DNA of 64,000 nt, taken from positions 6,490,182-6,554,181 of the forward strand of contig OZ022243.1 of NCBI GenBank assembly GCA_963978895.1, in the 5' to 3' direction. This document shows positions 49,813 through 64,000 of this stretch, piece by piece. Within the stretch, counting starts at the first letter, position 1; the number at the start of each line of letters is the position of its first letter. A program made the position numbers and the translations under genes. The notes below the pieces were generated by a model, which saw nothing but the letters and a program-made list of their open reading frames with translations, made no database searches and was not told where the DNA came from. The DNA comes from Erpobdella octoculata. Its lineage: Eukaryota; Annelida; Clitellata; Hirudinida; Erpobdellidae.

Positions 49813-52112
49813 TTTTATTCAAATGTGTCAATGTTACCAAGTATGTTGATTTTTAAGACTTAGTTTATAATTTTTTTCCAAAATATCAATTGTTTTATAA
49901 ATATCAATTTTTTTAATTTAATTTACTGGTAGTTTTCAGTAAATGTTTGTTTTGAATTCAAGATTGTTTTTATTAAAATAAGACATTGAAAAACTGTAAA
50001 AAACATGCAAAACAGTTTTTTAACAAAGTTTTCATTTTATTTATATTCAAAACGTCATCCGTTTGTTTGTTTACACAACCACTAGCAACCAACATTTTTA
50101 TGATGTTTTTAAGTTGATTTTAATCTCATCAAATAACTTGTTCAGTGGCGGATTTAAGTGGGGCGACCATGGCGTGCATACCCCGCGCCAACCTTTTTTT
50201 AAAAACTGTTTTATTTATATATACAGTACGTAGATATCTTGATATAGTTGTATGCAATTTGTTATTGCCATAAAAAATTGTTTGAATAAGCGGGAAGGTC
50301 TTATAATGTATTTTTTTAGATACACTTGACATGTGAGCATAGAGTAATTAGATGTTTGTCTACTTAGTGGTTCATACTTTGTATGCTAAGGTTTCTGGTG
50401 CCTGGGAATAGATGCGTTGCTAGAAATTCCCATCTGTAAACGTTTCCTTTAAAAATAACTGATAATAGGAAGTGGAGTCGCAGTTTATTTTTTGAAAAAT
50501 ATTCCGAAACATCTTGTACTTTTGTCTTTAACAATAACTGATAACTGGGGTAGCCGTAGTTACTTTTTCAAAATGTTGGTGTTCCTCTACCTACTAGCTA
50601 TGCTTCTAAAACAAGCGCTGGTAAAGTGAAGATTTACAACGCATACTTCCTTTCTGCAAATGCGTGATACACCCCATGATCTCAGAATTCTGTATTCACC
50701 TCTGTTGTTTGAATTTATTCATGGAAACCATCTACTACCTAACAGCTTAACGTAACTGCATGTACATTAAAGATTGTACATTAACGTTGAATGTACGTGG
50801 ATTTTAAACAGACTGTACTCAAACATTGACGTTCATCCGAATGAACATTTGTACATTGACGTTCAACATACTATACATTGACGGTCAATGTTTAATAAAG
50901 CTTTTGTTCATTATACAGGTTGTTTTGAACAACTCATGGCAGTTGAAATCATTCGAAATCTCACGTTTTGCTGATTTATCGCAAACAAAACGTCAAATTG
51001 TCAAATAAAATTAAAAGTTGTTTTTGATAGAACGTCAAATTGTCAAATGTCAAACGAAACAAACACCTGGTGATATGAAAAAAAAACTGAAGAGCAAAGT
51101 TGTTCACGACAAAAATTAATAATAATTTATTAGATTTGTTTATTAAATTTTTACTTAAAAATATTAAAGCACTTACTCAATTAACTCAATAACACTGGAT
51201 AACTAATTTTAAATATTGAGATACTATCAGTACCCAGCGCGGCTTTGCTGGCTTAAAATTAGAGAACCTGAACCGTTCATCCATAGTAGAGTACTGCACC
51301 GGCTGATTTTTCACGGCCTGGCTCGTCCTGCCCCGGCGAGAAATTGGCCCGTGCCCATTTTATGAGCCAAAACTCTATGCGATTTTTTATGTTTATAAGT
51401 TGTTATTATTTGTTTTGTAGGTACACGAAACAAATATTTGTTTCTACGTTTCTCAGCTACTGTTTAACGCAAATAATAATGAATTGAAAATATCGGTAAT
51501 ATTAGTAAAGTGAATTATAAAATTGACTATTTAAAAAGATACTTTAAATTTATTTTTCATATAGCCTTAAGCGTAATGTTGACAACAATGAACGGAACCG
51601 CCAAGAAATATTTCTAGGAAATATGATTTATTAAGTTTTAAAACTTAAATTGTGAAACTGACTTATCTGATTTTGAATCATAAGCATTTATAAATATATA
51701 GAAGAAAAAACTAAATTTTTAATGCATTAGTCAAAATTAGTCTTTTGGATAGAAAAACGAAGATTTTTTTACTTTAACTACTACTAAGCAAGATGTGCAA
51801 GATGATTTTAAAATCCATAAATAGTTAAAATCAGTGCAGTAAGTTTAAAATTCAAAACTCATACTTTTTTTAGTTTTTTTGTTACACATATCTTCTATTT
51901 GACAGCAAACATGTCACAATAAAACACAGTCTGTCATTGAAGATGAATTGAACATTCAAACGTTTTACAATTACGTGCTCTCAAAAAAACTATCAAAAAA
52001 CTGAATTTGATTCTACCATCAGTTTTGGTATATAGTGCAAAAGGTTTGAACAAGTGCTGTATCATGTTGATGATGTTGTTAATTGAAAATTGCTGACATT
52101 GTTGTTTGTATC
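49813..52112. other. Gene R upstream region, duplicated upstream of S
   Basis: Bases 49813-51060 match 54371-55760 in order: CCAAGTATGTTGATTT, a TATA-like TTATAAACTA at 49863-49872 (minus), TGTTTACACAACCA, AGTGGCGGATTTAAGTGGGG, TAACAGCTTAACG, the GTACATTGACGTTCAA repeats and AACAAAACGTCAAATTGTC. From 51070 to 52112 AT-rich sequence contains a GC-richer block (51230-51370) of unknown origin. No gene is recognised. Confidence 0.5.
50755..50905. repeat. Degenerate GTACATTGACGTTCAAC repeats, copy 1
   Basis: Six or so approximate units with ACATTGACGTTCAA or its variants at 20-40 bp spacing upstream of gene R. A longer version sits at 55300-55605 upstream of gene S. Confidence 0.6.
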
Positions 52113-54370
52113 CTAATTGATAGCGATAAGCATTTTACAAGTTTTCAACGATTTATAATAACCACGAAAATTATTCCAAATTAAACCTTGTGCAAATGGA
52201 ACGCTTGCCGAATCAAAATAAACACCATTTAAATTCGATGAATGACAGTCAAAGAACCACCACGCGCCTCCATATTGAACTGCGCAGTTATTGTTATTAC
52301 TGATATCGTTATCGTTGTCCATCGTTGTGAATTTGGATCCATTATGGCCAATCATTGAGTCGCCTAAAAAAAAAGATTGGCATGAAATGCTGAGTATTAA
52401 TTTATATCTTAATAAAACACCTGGAGAAATCAAATAAAATTTTAGTTTATAACTTGGAAAGCATTTGTTTTAAAATTCTATTTTATAATAATTACATTTC
52501 TCTGCAAACCTTCTAAAATATTTATTTCATAGTTTTTCGAAAAAAACATCAACAAATCCGATTTGTTAATGATTATGTTTTTATGTTTCATTTTTGCATA
52601 GTTGGTGTTTGTTTTCTAATGATAGTAATTATGTTGAAACTTGTAATAAATTAAACGTACAATTAACCCCTAAATTGTAATAAAATAAAAATTTAATTAT
52701 AACTTCAAAACCAATTATAACAAACTCAAACTTTAATTACCTGCAGTTCCAGAATATCCAGATATTGCCAACCTGTATTTTGATGATGGAGAACCGATCT
52801 TGAAATTGAGATATTCAGCATACACACTGCTTCCATCAAATGCTTCCAATTCAACTCTAAGCTTATAGTTTTGTCTGCTGGTCAAATTGTAAAGCAAAAA
52901 ATTGCCTGAAAATAGTTTTCACGTTGGATTTAGCTGTTAATTTTAATTTATAGTTTGAAATAATAAAATATCTAAAAAAAATTTTATCTCAAGTTTCTTA
53001 TCATTATTTATATGAAGTGTTTCAATTACACAAATTTTTACATAGCTAGAATTATTGCGTGTTTTAATTTATTAGCAAATATTAAAAAAACATTTGAAAA
53101 AAAGTTTTTAATTGTTTTAAAATCATATTGTTGTGCACTACATTACTGTTTTTTTTACAAAACTTATAGCTTTGAATTACCTAAAAAATGGCTGTCGTTT
53201 TTGAAATTTTTATTTGTTGTTTGCTAAGCAAACAAGTTGAAAAATAACAGTTACTTACCTAGCCAAAGGTTTTTCTCTAAATTTCCAAATCCATTTTCAT
53301 AATCCACCCATCCTCTGTTGAAATTCACTGATTTATCAACACGACGTTGAATTACCTGGGTTTAAACACAAATTAAAATCAATTTTTTACTATTTATCTA
53401 AACAGGCAAGACTGTACTATTCTAAATTACCATATATTTAGTTCCACTTGTTGATCTTTCACAGTATACAGGACTAGTTATATTATCTCTATTCAAAAGA
53501 TATATACCACTCCCTTCTGTATCATTGCAATCTTTAATTTAAACAACTAAGAAAAAAATAAAAAAATTCCATATAACAATTAAATACTGATACATTAGAA
53601 TTATAATCAAATAGGTAATTTTTTATTGTGATTAAAGTTGTATTAATACATTTAAAAAAAATATTTTACCTCCAAAATAACAAGTTGACGATGGTTGAAC
53701 TTTAACCTTAAAAATATACACAAATATTACAGTCTTGTTTTCTTTTGCTTATTTAAAAAAATATTTTCAAATTTTAACTGATTTTATTCATTTTTGTCAT
53801 TTCAAAAAAATAAAAATAAAAAAATGATAGAAAAACCTCTAAAAACCCCGGGCAGTGCCGTTTACCCCGCTAGTTATATTACTAACAAACAAATATTATT
53901 ATCACCTCGTAATATAATCCTGCTTCATTGCTAATTGGTATGATCAAGTTTTTCAAAAGACAGTATTGATCAAACAGTTGACACAATTCAGTGGATGTCT
54001 GATAATTGAATCCAAGACACATTTTTACATCTCCAGTAACCGTTGAAACTCCGCGGTAGAGATTGAACGGAAAAGAAAATTGTCCAAAATTAGCAACTGT
54101 TCCATTGTCAGTAAAATTAAAAATGTTCGAAATTGATGGTAATTGATTGTCAAAAACGTTTTCTTGCACAGTGCTTATATGAGTGCAGTAATTTGCACAT
54201 TCACCATTTGATGACATTTTAGCCTCTTTAACAGGTGGCAAAGTACAACTCAAAGTTTTGTCGTTATTACCATAAAGGTGACAATTTGTGTAGTATCTTA
54301 CTTTTTTATTTGTTTCATTCAAACACATTGCAAATTGCATGAAAATTAAAACGTTGAATGTTAACAGCAT
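52113..54370 (-). CDS. PAN-FReD lectin gene S, stop codon avoidable by alternative acceptor
   Basis: Six exons parallel gene R: 54370-53906, 53706-53670, 53546-53431, 53355-53259, 52905-52741 and 52363-52113. Leader MLLTFNVLIFMQFAMCL. The apple-like part has VRYYTNCHLY, CANYCTHIS and CLGFNYQTSTELCQLFDQYC. The linker is VKVQPSSTCYFGG. The fibrinogen domain has [72 protein letters not shown] and LNGVYF. With the R-type acceptor, exon 3 begins VV-stop-IKDCND, because AAA became TAA at codon 170. An AG 15 nt downstream (exon start 53531) would keep frame and drop the stop, giving about 371 residues. Otherwise a PAN-only 169-residue product results. Confidence 0.7.
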
Positions 54371-56395
54371 TTTTATTAAAATACCAAGTATGTTGATTTC
54401 TGAAACTTAGTTTATATTTTTTTCCAAAATATTAGCTGCTTTTTCAATATTAATTTTATTAATTTGTATTTATCCGTAATTTAAAAATTATCTGTTCTAA
54501 ACTCAATTATTCTCAATATATTTCTAAAATTAAAACATTTAATAACTGCGAAAAACAGGCAAAAACTATTTTTACAAGGTTTTTATTTTATTTATACTGT
54601 AAACATCATCAATTTTTTTGTTTACACAACCATTAGCAACCACTTTTTATGATGTTTTTAAGTTGATTTTTAATTTATCAAAATTTTTGTCTAGTGGCGA
54701 ATTTAAGTGGGGAGCCCGTGGCGTTCGTACACCCGTCCCGCCTTTCAATTAAAACAGTTTTGTTTATATATCAAACACGTTGATATCATGATATAGTCTT
54801 ATTCAGTTTTTCTATTGCCATATTAAATTGCGAATAAGCCGGAAAGTCACATAATGCGTTGTCTTCAGAAATATATACAATTAAACAGAGTAATCCGAGG
54901 CTTTTTTGTAATTAGGGGTTCATACTCCTTGTTCTAGGCTTTTTGGCGCATAGAGACAAAGTCTAACAAGTGCGTTCCTAGAAGTCACAGAAACTTTTTT
55001 CAAAAATGTTCTAAAGCAGCATGCACTTTTGTCTTCAACAATATCTGATAAGTGGGGAATATATGTAGGTACTTTTTCAAACATTTAGTGCTTCTTCCAA
55101 AAGACACCAAGGAAACTGGTTCCTCAAAACCACATCTACTCTTCAGAAACAATTGCTGGTAAAGTAAAAATTTACAACGCATACTTTCTTTGTGCAAATA
55201 CATGGTGCTCCCTATGATCCCAGAATTCTGTGTCCGCCCTTGATGTTTTGAGTTATTCATGCCAACCACCTACTACCTAACAGCTTAACGAAATTGCTTG
55301 TATATTACAGAATGTACATTAAAGTTTAATGTACGTTAATTTTAAACAGCCTGTACTCAAACGTTAAACATAATTGCATATTAAAATTAATCTTATTTTA
55401 CATTAAAGTTTAACAGAATTGTATATGAAAGTTGAAAAGAATTGGACATTGACGATAAACGTTAACGTTCACTCGATTGTACCATTGTACGTTTACGTTC
55501 AACCGAATGAATGTTTATACTTTGACTTTTAATCAATTGTACATTTGTAAGTTAACATTGAACAGAGTGTACATTGACGTTTAACAGACGTTCAATATTT
55601 AATAAATCTTCTGTTTATTGTATAGGTTATATTCAACAACTTGCAGTCAGCTGAAATTATAAATCATTGGAAATCTTACGTTTTGTTGTTCCATTGAAAA
55701 CAAAACGTCAAATTGTCAAATAAGATTATTAATTGTTTTTGATAAAAAGTCAAATTGTAAGTTGTGTTACTTGTTAAATTTATTAGTTTTTTTTTAATAA
55801 ATTAGCTAGTTAAATATTTACTAACAATAAAAATTATGGTATTTAAAAACAGGTTTGTCAACAAGTGTTTTTGTAATCACATTATATTTTAATCAAATGC
55901 AATAAAATAATGTTACATAGACTAGTTTTAAAACAAACAATGAAGCTAACTGGCTATATGAACTAACTAAATGAACAATTAGAGGAAAAAATTGATGTTG
56001 ATTTAGAACAATATAAAAATAGCTAAAATTTACTGTCATATGATATGGTGCAAAAATCAACGCACCATTTTTTTACCCAAACTCAACACAACACACTTGA
56101 GAAGCTAAGCTATCTAACTAATCTAAGCCACAGTAATTATTTTCCAATAAATTGTGTTTATCTTTTTCTTCAACTCAAGCCAACACAACTTACGCATGGG
56201 TCAAAAACTTAGACCAAACCAAACCCAATTCAGCCCAGCCCATTCCAACCCATGGTTCAACCCAGCCCATGTCTACTTTTAGTCCAAATATAACTGGACT
56301 TGAAAAATAAGAAATTACCATTACAAACTATGTCAAAGCAATGAAAATGGTTGCAAATATTTCAAATAATAGAAACATCTCATGGGCCAACAATG
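54371..56395. other. Gene S upstream region
   Basis: Duplicated counterpart of 49813-51060 (to about 55760), including a TATA-like ATATAAACTAAG at 54408-54419 (minus) and the expanded GTACATTGACG repeats. From 55780 to 56395 AT-rich sequence with a run of CCCA-rich words (56215-56270). No gene recognised. Confidence 0.45.
55300..55605. repeat. Degenerate GTACATTGACGTTCAAC repeats, copy 2
   Basis: About ten imperfect units (GTACATTAAAGTTTAATG, ACATTGACGATAAACG, GTACGTTTACGTTCAACCG, GTACATTGACGTTTAACAG) over 300 bp. It is roughly twice as long as the copy upstream of gene R. Confidence 0.6.
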
Positions 56396-58699
<2,304 letters not shown>

Positions 58700-59557
58700 T
58701 TTGCAAATAAAATATAAAATATATACACAATTTTAAATTTAGGTGATTTAGTAGTATTTTATTAAATTACTACAAATTAAGAATATACCGTCGTTTGAAA
58801 ATATATTGGCTTTTTATTCAATTTTTTTGAAAGAATGAAACAATAAATGGTGAGAAATTCTATACCAAAGAGCTTCTTACAACGGGATGAATCAAACATT
58901 CCAAGAATTATTACTTTAAGCATCAACCGAACAATCATCTATCTCCTTGATGAAGTTTTTTAGAAACCCAAAACAATTGCATTTTTCTACTTTAACAAAA
59001 AAATAAAAAAAGTGTTTATTATCACGCTGTAAACATGGTTTTTAATATTTAGAAAAGTTCCCCATATGAAATTTCGTAAATGTTTTTATAAAGCTATTTA
59101 TTTTTTTTTAAAAACAATTTGTTGCAATTAAGATATAACAAAATATTTGTAATATAATGGTAATTTTTAAGCAAAAATTGACTTCAGGTACATGACATAC
59201 GATAGAAACAGATAAGTTATAAGGGTCAATAAGTTTTTTGTTTTTTCTTGATGATTTCTTCTGCCAAATAAATGAACAACGTCTTAAAGAAAGATAAGTA
59301 ATAATTGATTAGTTCTGGCAACTTATATGGCATATATATCGTGGCACCTGGACGCTTGTCTTAAGTTATTCATTAAAGCAATGCTGGGTTTTGTTAAATT
59401 TCTTTTGAGAATGCTTTTAGCCATTAGTACTTCTTATTTAATTGTTCACCATGATTTATAAATAATTGAATTCTCAAAAACTTAGACACAAACAGTTAAA
59501 CAAAACAGTGCATTAGCGAAAACGTATTTCTTCAAGTTAAATTTTAGAAATGATTGA
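58700..59557. other. Upstream region of gene T
   Basis: AT-rich with a TATA-like box (entered separately). No gene recognised. Confidence 0.4.
58808..58820 (-). promoter_or_regulatory. Putative TATA-like box of gene T
   Basis: TTGAATAAAAAGCC on the minus strand, about 110 bp above the ATG. The same AATAAAAAGC word precedes H and I, although the coding sequences have diverged considerably. Confidence 0.3.
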
Positions 59558-59633
59558 CATAAACACGTCACCAAACACTCAAACATACATACCGTCTAAA
59601 TTGTCCAACTGACAGATACAGACGCTAAACAAA

Positions 59634-59670
<37 letters not shown>

Positions 59671-59990
59671 GTACCAACGCGGCATGAAGGCAGGCGGCAA
59701 AGCGATACCATAGCCTATGAGGATAATCCGAGGCTGGTTTAAATTGCTAGCAGCTGGGGAGGTCGATTTGCCGGTCCTTGTCCAACTTATTGCACCTCAG
59801 TAGTTGGCGGGCTGGAGTGAGTTGAGCCATGTGCCCACGAAAGCATTGTGCTTTCGGTGGTCTCCCTGCCTTAAAACCAACATAAACACGTCACCAAACA
59901 CTCACACATACATACCGTCTAAATTGCCTTACTGACAGACACAGACGTTAATTAAACCACACACACACACACTGTACCAACGCTTGCGGT
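59558..59990 (+). repeat. Composite CA-repeat element, copy 2
   Basis: Two direct arms (AACACGTCACCAAACACTCA, CATACATACCGTCTAAATTG, CAGACGYTAA and a CA run ending TGTACCAACGC) at 59566-59680 and 59884-59982. They flank a GC-richer centre (GCCTATGAGGATAATCCGAG, GGTCGATTTGCCGGTCCTTG, CAACTTATTGCACCTCAG). The centre and one arm recur inverted at 41990-42295. Confidence 0.75.
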
Positions 59991-62119
59991 GCATAATCGA
60001 GTTTCTATTTATTTCAAAAACTCCGGTCGCCATAATAATTTAATTATGTAAGACTGACTAGGACTTGAACTAAACAATACAGGGAAAGACGGTTAGATGG
60101 ACGTGCCAAGTAACGTGATGCAGGTAAACCACGTTATGACAAAGTTGGTGCTTTTTATTTTTATTAATATAATTTTGTAATGTTAAAAGGTATTAATATT
60201 TTTAATTAAAAGAAAATTAACTAACACGTGTAAGACTAGGTGTTCAAGACAAACAAGCGGGAACGAAAAAGTGAGCGGGAACGAGTGACTTTATTAATTA
60301 TACCGACTAAGAGCTTTATTTTGCATAACAAAAATGTTCACAAAAATGCTTGTGGAACAACAACTGAATCGTTGGAATGTTTGTTTTTCACAAGTTTTTC
60401 AAATTTTGTAATTCGGCAGCTTTAGTTGTATTGAAATTCATTTTTATGATAAAAAATATATTTCATTGAACATCATTGATCACAGTTTTTCATATACTTG
60501 ATATTTTAATAGGAGAGGATTGAAAATATAAGAAATTTCAAAATCAATAGAAATATTTAAACCGCAGATTTAAAAACTGTTTTTTTTTATTATACTGTAA
60601 TCACTTTGTTGTTTATGTTCAGTGTTTAATAATTTTAAGTTTTAGATTAAAGGTGCTAAAATAGACAAAAGAAGTAAAAACAAACTAATTAAACTTTAGT
60701 AAGCAATACTTGAATTATTACATTAATATACCTGCAATAATATTTAAATTCAAGTTGAAAACGTTATATTGCATAGTTCATTTAGGTAGTTTTTTTTTAA
60801 TTTGCACTAAATTTGAACACCGTATTTTTCAAAATTGTCATAGATTATTTTCTAATGCAACAGTCACTTGTAGAACTGAAAAACAAGTAAGCATATTAAA
60901 GCAGGATGATTATTAAAAAATTAGACTGGTAAAAACCAAAATATGAAAATAAGAGAAAAAAAGAGCTTTGAGCAACTTGTTTATAAATCATTGATTAAGA
61001 ATTCAAGTAGCCGGATACAATTATTCAGTTGGCCAGGTCATTAAACACATCTGACGAACTTCGCTTTCATGTTTAAGAAAACTAACCAACGATGCGTGGT
61101 TGGTTAGCGATTATTTTATATTGGAAAAACAAAACCGTAAAACATGTTTTTTTCACAAATTTCTTATCTCAAAAGTTTCACCGGCTTTTAAAAACTACAC
61201 ATTTTTCTAAGAACCTATTTTATGAATTTAAATTTTCTATTTATTGTTTAGTTTTATTTGGTTTGTTTTTATTTCACAGCATAGTTAAGTATTATTTATA
61301 AATATTTTTTTAACTTTCAAATTTTAATAAAATGTTTTGTCATAAAAATTCAATTTGATGGGCTAACGAGAAGTAAATTAACTTTTATTTTCAAAGTTTG
61401 GAAACATTAAAGCAAACAATAAAACAATCAAAGCCGGCAATGAAGTAAATACGTAGAAAATTTGACAAATAAATAAATAGTGAATAACCAAAAATAAATG
61501 TTGTTCTTTATTTCAATGTTTTACCACAACAATGTGGAAAGCGTGATGGAATGTTTGTGTTTTTGAACTGGTGGCAAAACACGTTACTTTAGTTTCAGAA
61601 TAAATGTGTTTTGACAAAACGTTAATAGGATAAAAAACGCTGTTTGAAAAAAAAATTAAACTGCGTAAATAGAAATGATTTCGTTTTGAAAAAACTGAAC
61701 TTTTATAAACCAAAGCTCCTGAACATGTTGAAATAAATATCTCTGTTTTTTGATGCATCGAGTTTTATTGCTACCGGAAGATAATTTTTGTTTTGGGACC
61801 CCTGTATTCCAGATTTCTGTCGCCAAGTGATGTTGGACGTACAGCAAGCACGAGTTTTCAGCAAACAAATCATGTGTATCCTTTAAAACATACATAAGCA
61901 TTTTATTCACTCATATAAACGTGGTTGTGAATGTACGCTTTACGATAGTGAAAAACGTGTTTGATATTTGCTGAGTTGCAAATTTTCGGATTGATTGGAC
62001 AAAATTTAATTGAATAGTTATTTGTGATATTTTCGTCGAACTATTTATTGTCTATGCTAATATTTTTGTGGTTTATGTAGTAAAAATATAAAAGTGTGTT
62101 TAAAAAAACTTTGTTTTTG
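59991..62119. other. Gene-free stretch
   Basis: AT-rich. Scattered short open frames lack ATG-initiated family matches. Contains the first copy of a 43-bp direct repeat (61941-61983). No gene, RNA or element is recognised. Confidence 0.4.
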
Positions 62120-62875
62120 CCTCACTGGTTGGGTTCAAAGCAGAGAAGTCGCCGAAATCACAAGGCTTCCTCAGCCTGCCAACCACTCTTGTGCAATAGG
62201 TTGGACAGGGCCGGAATATTGACCTCCCATTCAGCTAGCAATTCTACCAGCGTCGGATTAACCATTAACCGCATGAGCTATGGTATCGTTGCTGGCCCTC
62301 TAAACTCCCAGTGTGTATTTGTGGGCTCGCTTACAGATTTATATCCCTATATATATTTAAATTAGGGAATTTATTGGAGAAGCTCAAACAGCTAAATCTA
62401 AGCTACATAATTATAAAACAATATAAAACCGCACCTACGCTGTCTTTTCGAATTTGACCAATAATCAACAGATAAGCGTCTCAACGCATTCTTGTGCCGC
62501 AGTATATTCACTGCGGTTTATGTCCGCCTGACCTGTCTAGATCTGAAGAGATTTGTTAGAAAACGGGCCAGCATCTCTTCCACAACATTCTCTCAAACAG
62601 TAGCCATCTACTAAACAGTCTACTTCCTCCTCCATGTTTATCTTCACATTATGAGGGCAGACTTGGTTATAAGTCTTATTTTAGATGCATGTCTGGATAT
62701 GATGTCTTATGATGCAAAAGGATGGGCTCACATGTATATCATAAAACTGAAAAAAATGTCCGGACCCTTCTTAGTAATAAAACATTCTTTCTAAAAAAAC
62801 GGAAAATTGTTATATGTGAGTAAAAATAAAATTACGATAGTGAAAAACGTGTTTGATATCTGTTGAGTTGCAAAT
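61941..62875. repeat. 43-bp direct repeats flanking an 850-bp block
   Basis: TACGATAGTGAAAAACGTGT plus TTGATATYTGYTGAGTTGCA occurs at 61941-61983 and 62833-62875 with about three differences. The block between includes the diverged composite element at 62120-62300 and a GC-richer piece at 62440-62700 of unknown origin. Confidence 0.6.
62120..62300 (+). repeat. Composite CA-repeat element, diverged core, copy 3
   Basis: TGTGCAATAGGTTGGACAGG, GACCTCCCATTCAGCTAGCA, ATTCTACCAGCGTCGGATTA and GAGCTATGGTATCG follow the same order as the core of copy 1 (GTGCAATAAGTTGGACAAGG, GACCTCCCCAGCAGCTAGCA, AAGCCTCGGATGATCC, GGCTATGATATCG). CA arms are absent. Confidence 0.6.
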
Positions 62876-64000
62876 CTAAAAACAAACGTACAGCTACTCA
62901 TGTAAAGTAATTACTTGTTATTCATTAAACAAAGCTTACAGCAATCCTAATGCGAAGCGTTTTTTGTGTACTTCCGGTCCATTGTGAAATTTAATGTTGG
63001 CCAATTGTTAATGAATGATAGCTGAAATACAAAAAAATTAGAATAAAACGTCTGCGTTAAATTTTTGCATATATGCAAATAATGTATATAATCTATGCGA
63101 TTTTATGTTAAAATTTTATGAAGAATACAAAGTAATAGATGAAACAAAACAACAATTAAACCAATAAAATGCTTGCATTAAACACGACACCTCTTGTTAA
63201 CGGACGGCTGGAATTTAAATGTTTTTATTTCAAAGCTCTGGTAAGCGGTCAAATAAATTTTTTATTAACCGATGAACATCCGGACCAGTGAAATTTAATA
63301 AAAGCTGATAAAAAAATAACAATTTTAATTTTTTTATGAACTGCAATTTTGTATTCTTACGATGTCTTAGGTTTCAACAATTAATTTGGAACTAATGCAA
63401 TCTTCACAGTAATATTGTTGTTATAGTTTGACGAGTAAAATAAATTTTATAAAACAAAATTTAACTAATGAATACAACAATATTGCTTAAAAACATGATC
63501 TCTCTTTATTAACAAGTTTTCATACCTAGTGTGTTTGTCATCTTGTGGACATTTTTATATATCAGCAACTTGAAAGAGTATAAAAAAACTTAAAAACGCA
63601 CAACATGCATTTTTACTCCATCAAACAAACTCTGGCACTCATTTCACAAATCTAGGTGGATTAAAGGCTCTGTTGATTTGAACCGTAAGATTGAATTATG
63701 GTCTTGGAAATGTTTCGTTGTGTCGGAATTAAACCTAGAGCTTGAGCGTAGAAGTTAAAACTTTATTGTCAAAAATATTTCTTGTTCAGGCTAACTGTTT
63801 TAAAGCTGTGTTTGTTTTTTTAAATAAAAGTTTAAACAATATAATCGATATTGAAAAGTAACAATTATTTGTAACAAGTTTAACTGTATCTTTATTGAAT
63901 ATTATTTTTAAATAAACAAAACAAACAAAATTTAAGGTAATAAAATTTAGATAATTCAATTGCTCAAACCACTAGAATGTTTGTATTGTATCTCACTAAA
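62876..64000. other. Right end of the window, no gene seen
   Basis: AT-rich sequence without a recognisable PAN, CTLD or FReD exon on either strand, and without a repeat family I know. Confidence 0.4.

Overview
The window is animal nuclear DNA. It is very AT-rich, has split genes with GT-AG introns, and carries tRNA-derived SINEs, a LINE, hAT and TIR transposons and long microsatellites. No bacterial, organellar or viral gene organisation is visible. The gene families (C-type lectin-like and fibrinogen-related secreted lectins in tandem arrays) and the repeat types fit a lophotrochozoan, most likely a gastropod mollusc. The species call is inference only.

The dominant content is one cluster of about 20 lectin-like genes, pseudogenes and exon relics, all on the minus strand. 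Two gene types share one plan: a signal peptide plus a small Cys-rich PAN/apple-like domain in the first exon, followed by a sugar-binding-type head. The first type has three exons and ends in a C-type lectin-like domain (CTLD); all its introns are phase 1. The second type has six exons and ends in a complete fibrinogen C-terminal domain (FReD); coding exon lengths are nearly invariant (about 460, 37, 116-137, 97, 165 and 248-254 nt).

Layout from right to left, which is the direction of transcription. FReD genes lie at 58.7-56.4 kb (T, intact), 54.4-52.1 kb (S, one stop codon that an alternative acceptor could skip) and 49.8-46.6 kb (R, intact, with a TIR transposon in intron 2). An orphan PAN exon (Q) is at 45.9-45.6 kb. 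From 45.4 to 38.6 kb is a transposon-rich gap: LINE, composite repeat, hAT pieces, SINE. A graveyard of broken CTLD genes (P, O, N, M) fills 38.5-32.1 kb; O is split by a 2.1 kb foldback-like element. Then come CTLD gene L (30.7-29.3 kb, needing a GC donor), broken K, FReD fragments J and I, intact FReD gene H (21.9-20.0 kb), broken CTLD gene G, and intact CTLD genes F (16.9-15.6 kb) and E (14.3-13.3 kb). Relics D, C and two further exon remnants, pseudogene B, and the first exon of gene A, which runs off the left edge, complete the array. From 59 to 64 kb no gene is recognisable.

Reading as a system (inference): the genes encode secreted proteins with a common apple-like module and exchangeable recognition heads (CTLD with QPD, EPN or EPD motifs; FReD with variable calcium-site residues). 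The array expands by tandem duplication and decays quickly, as expected of innate immune recognition families. All exon boundaries were read by eye from paralogue comparison and reading-frame continuity; no transcript evidence was available.
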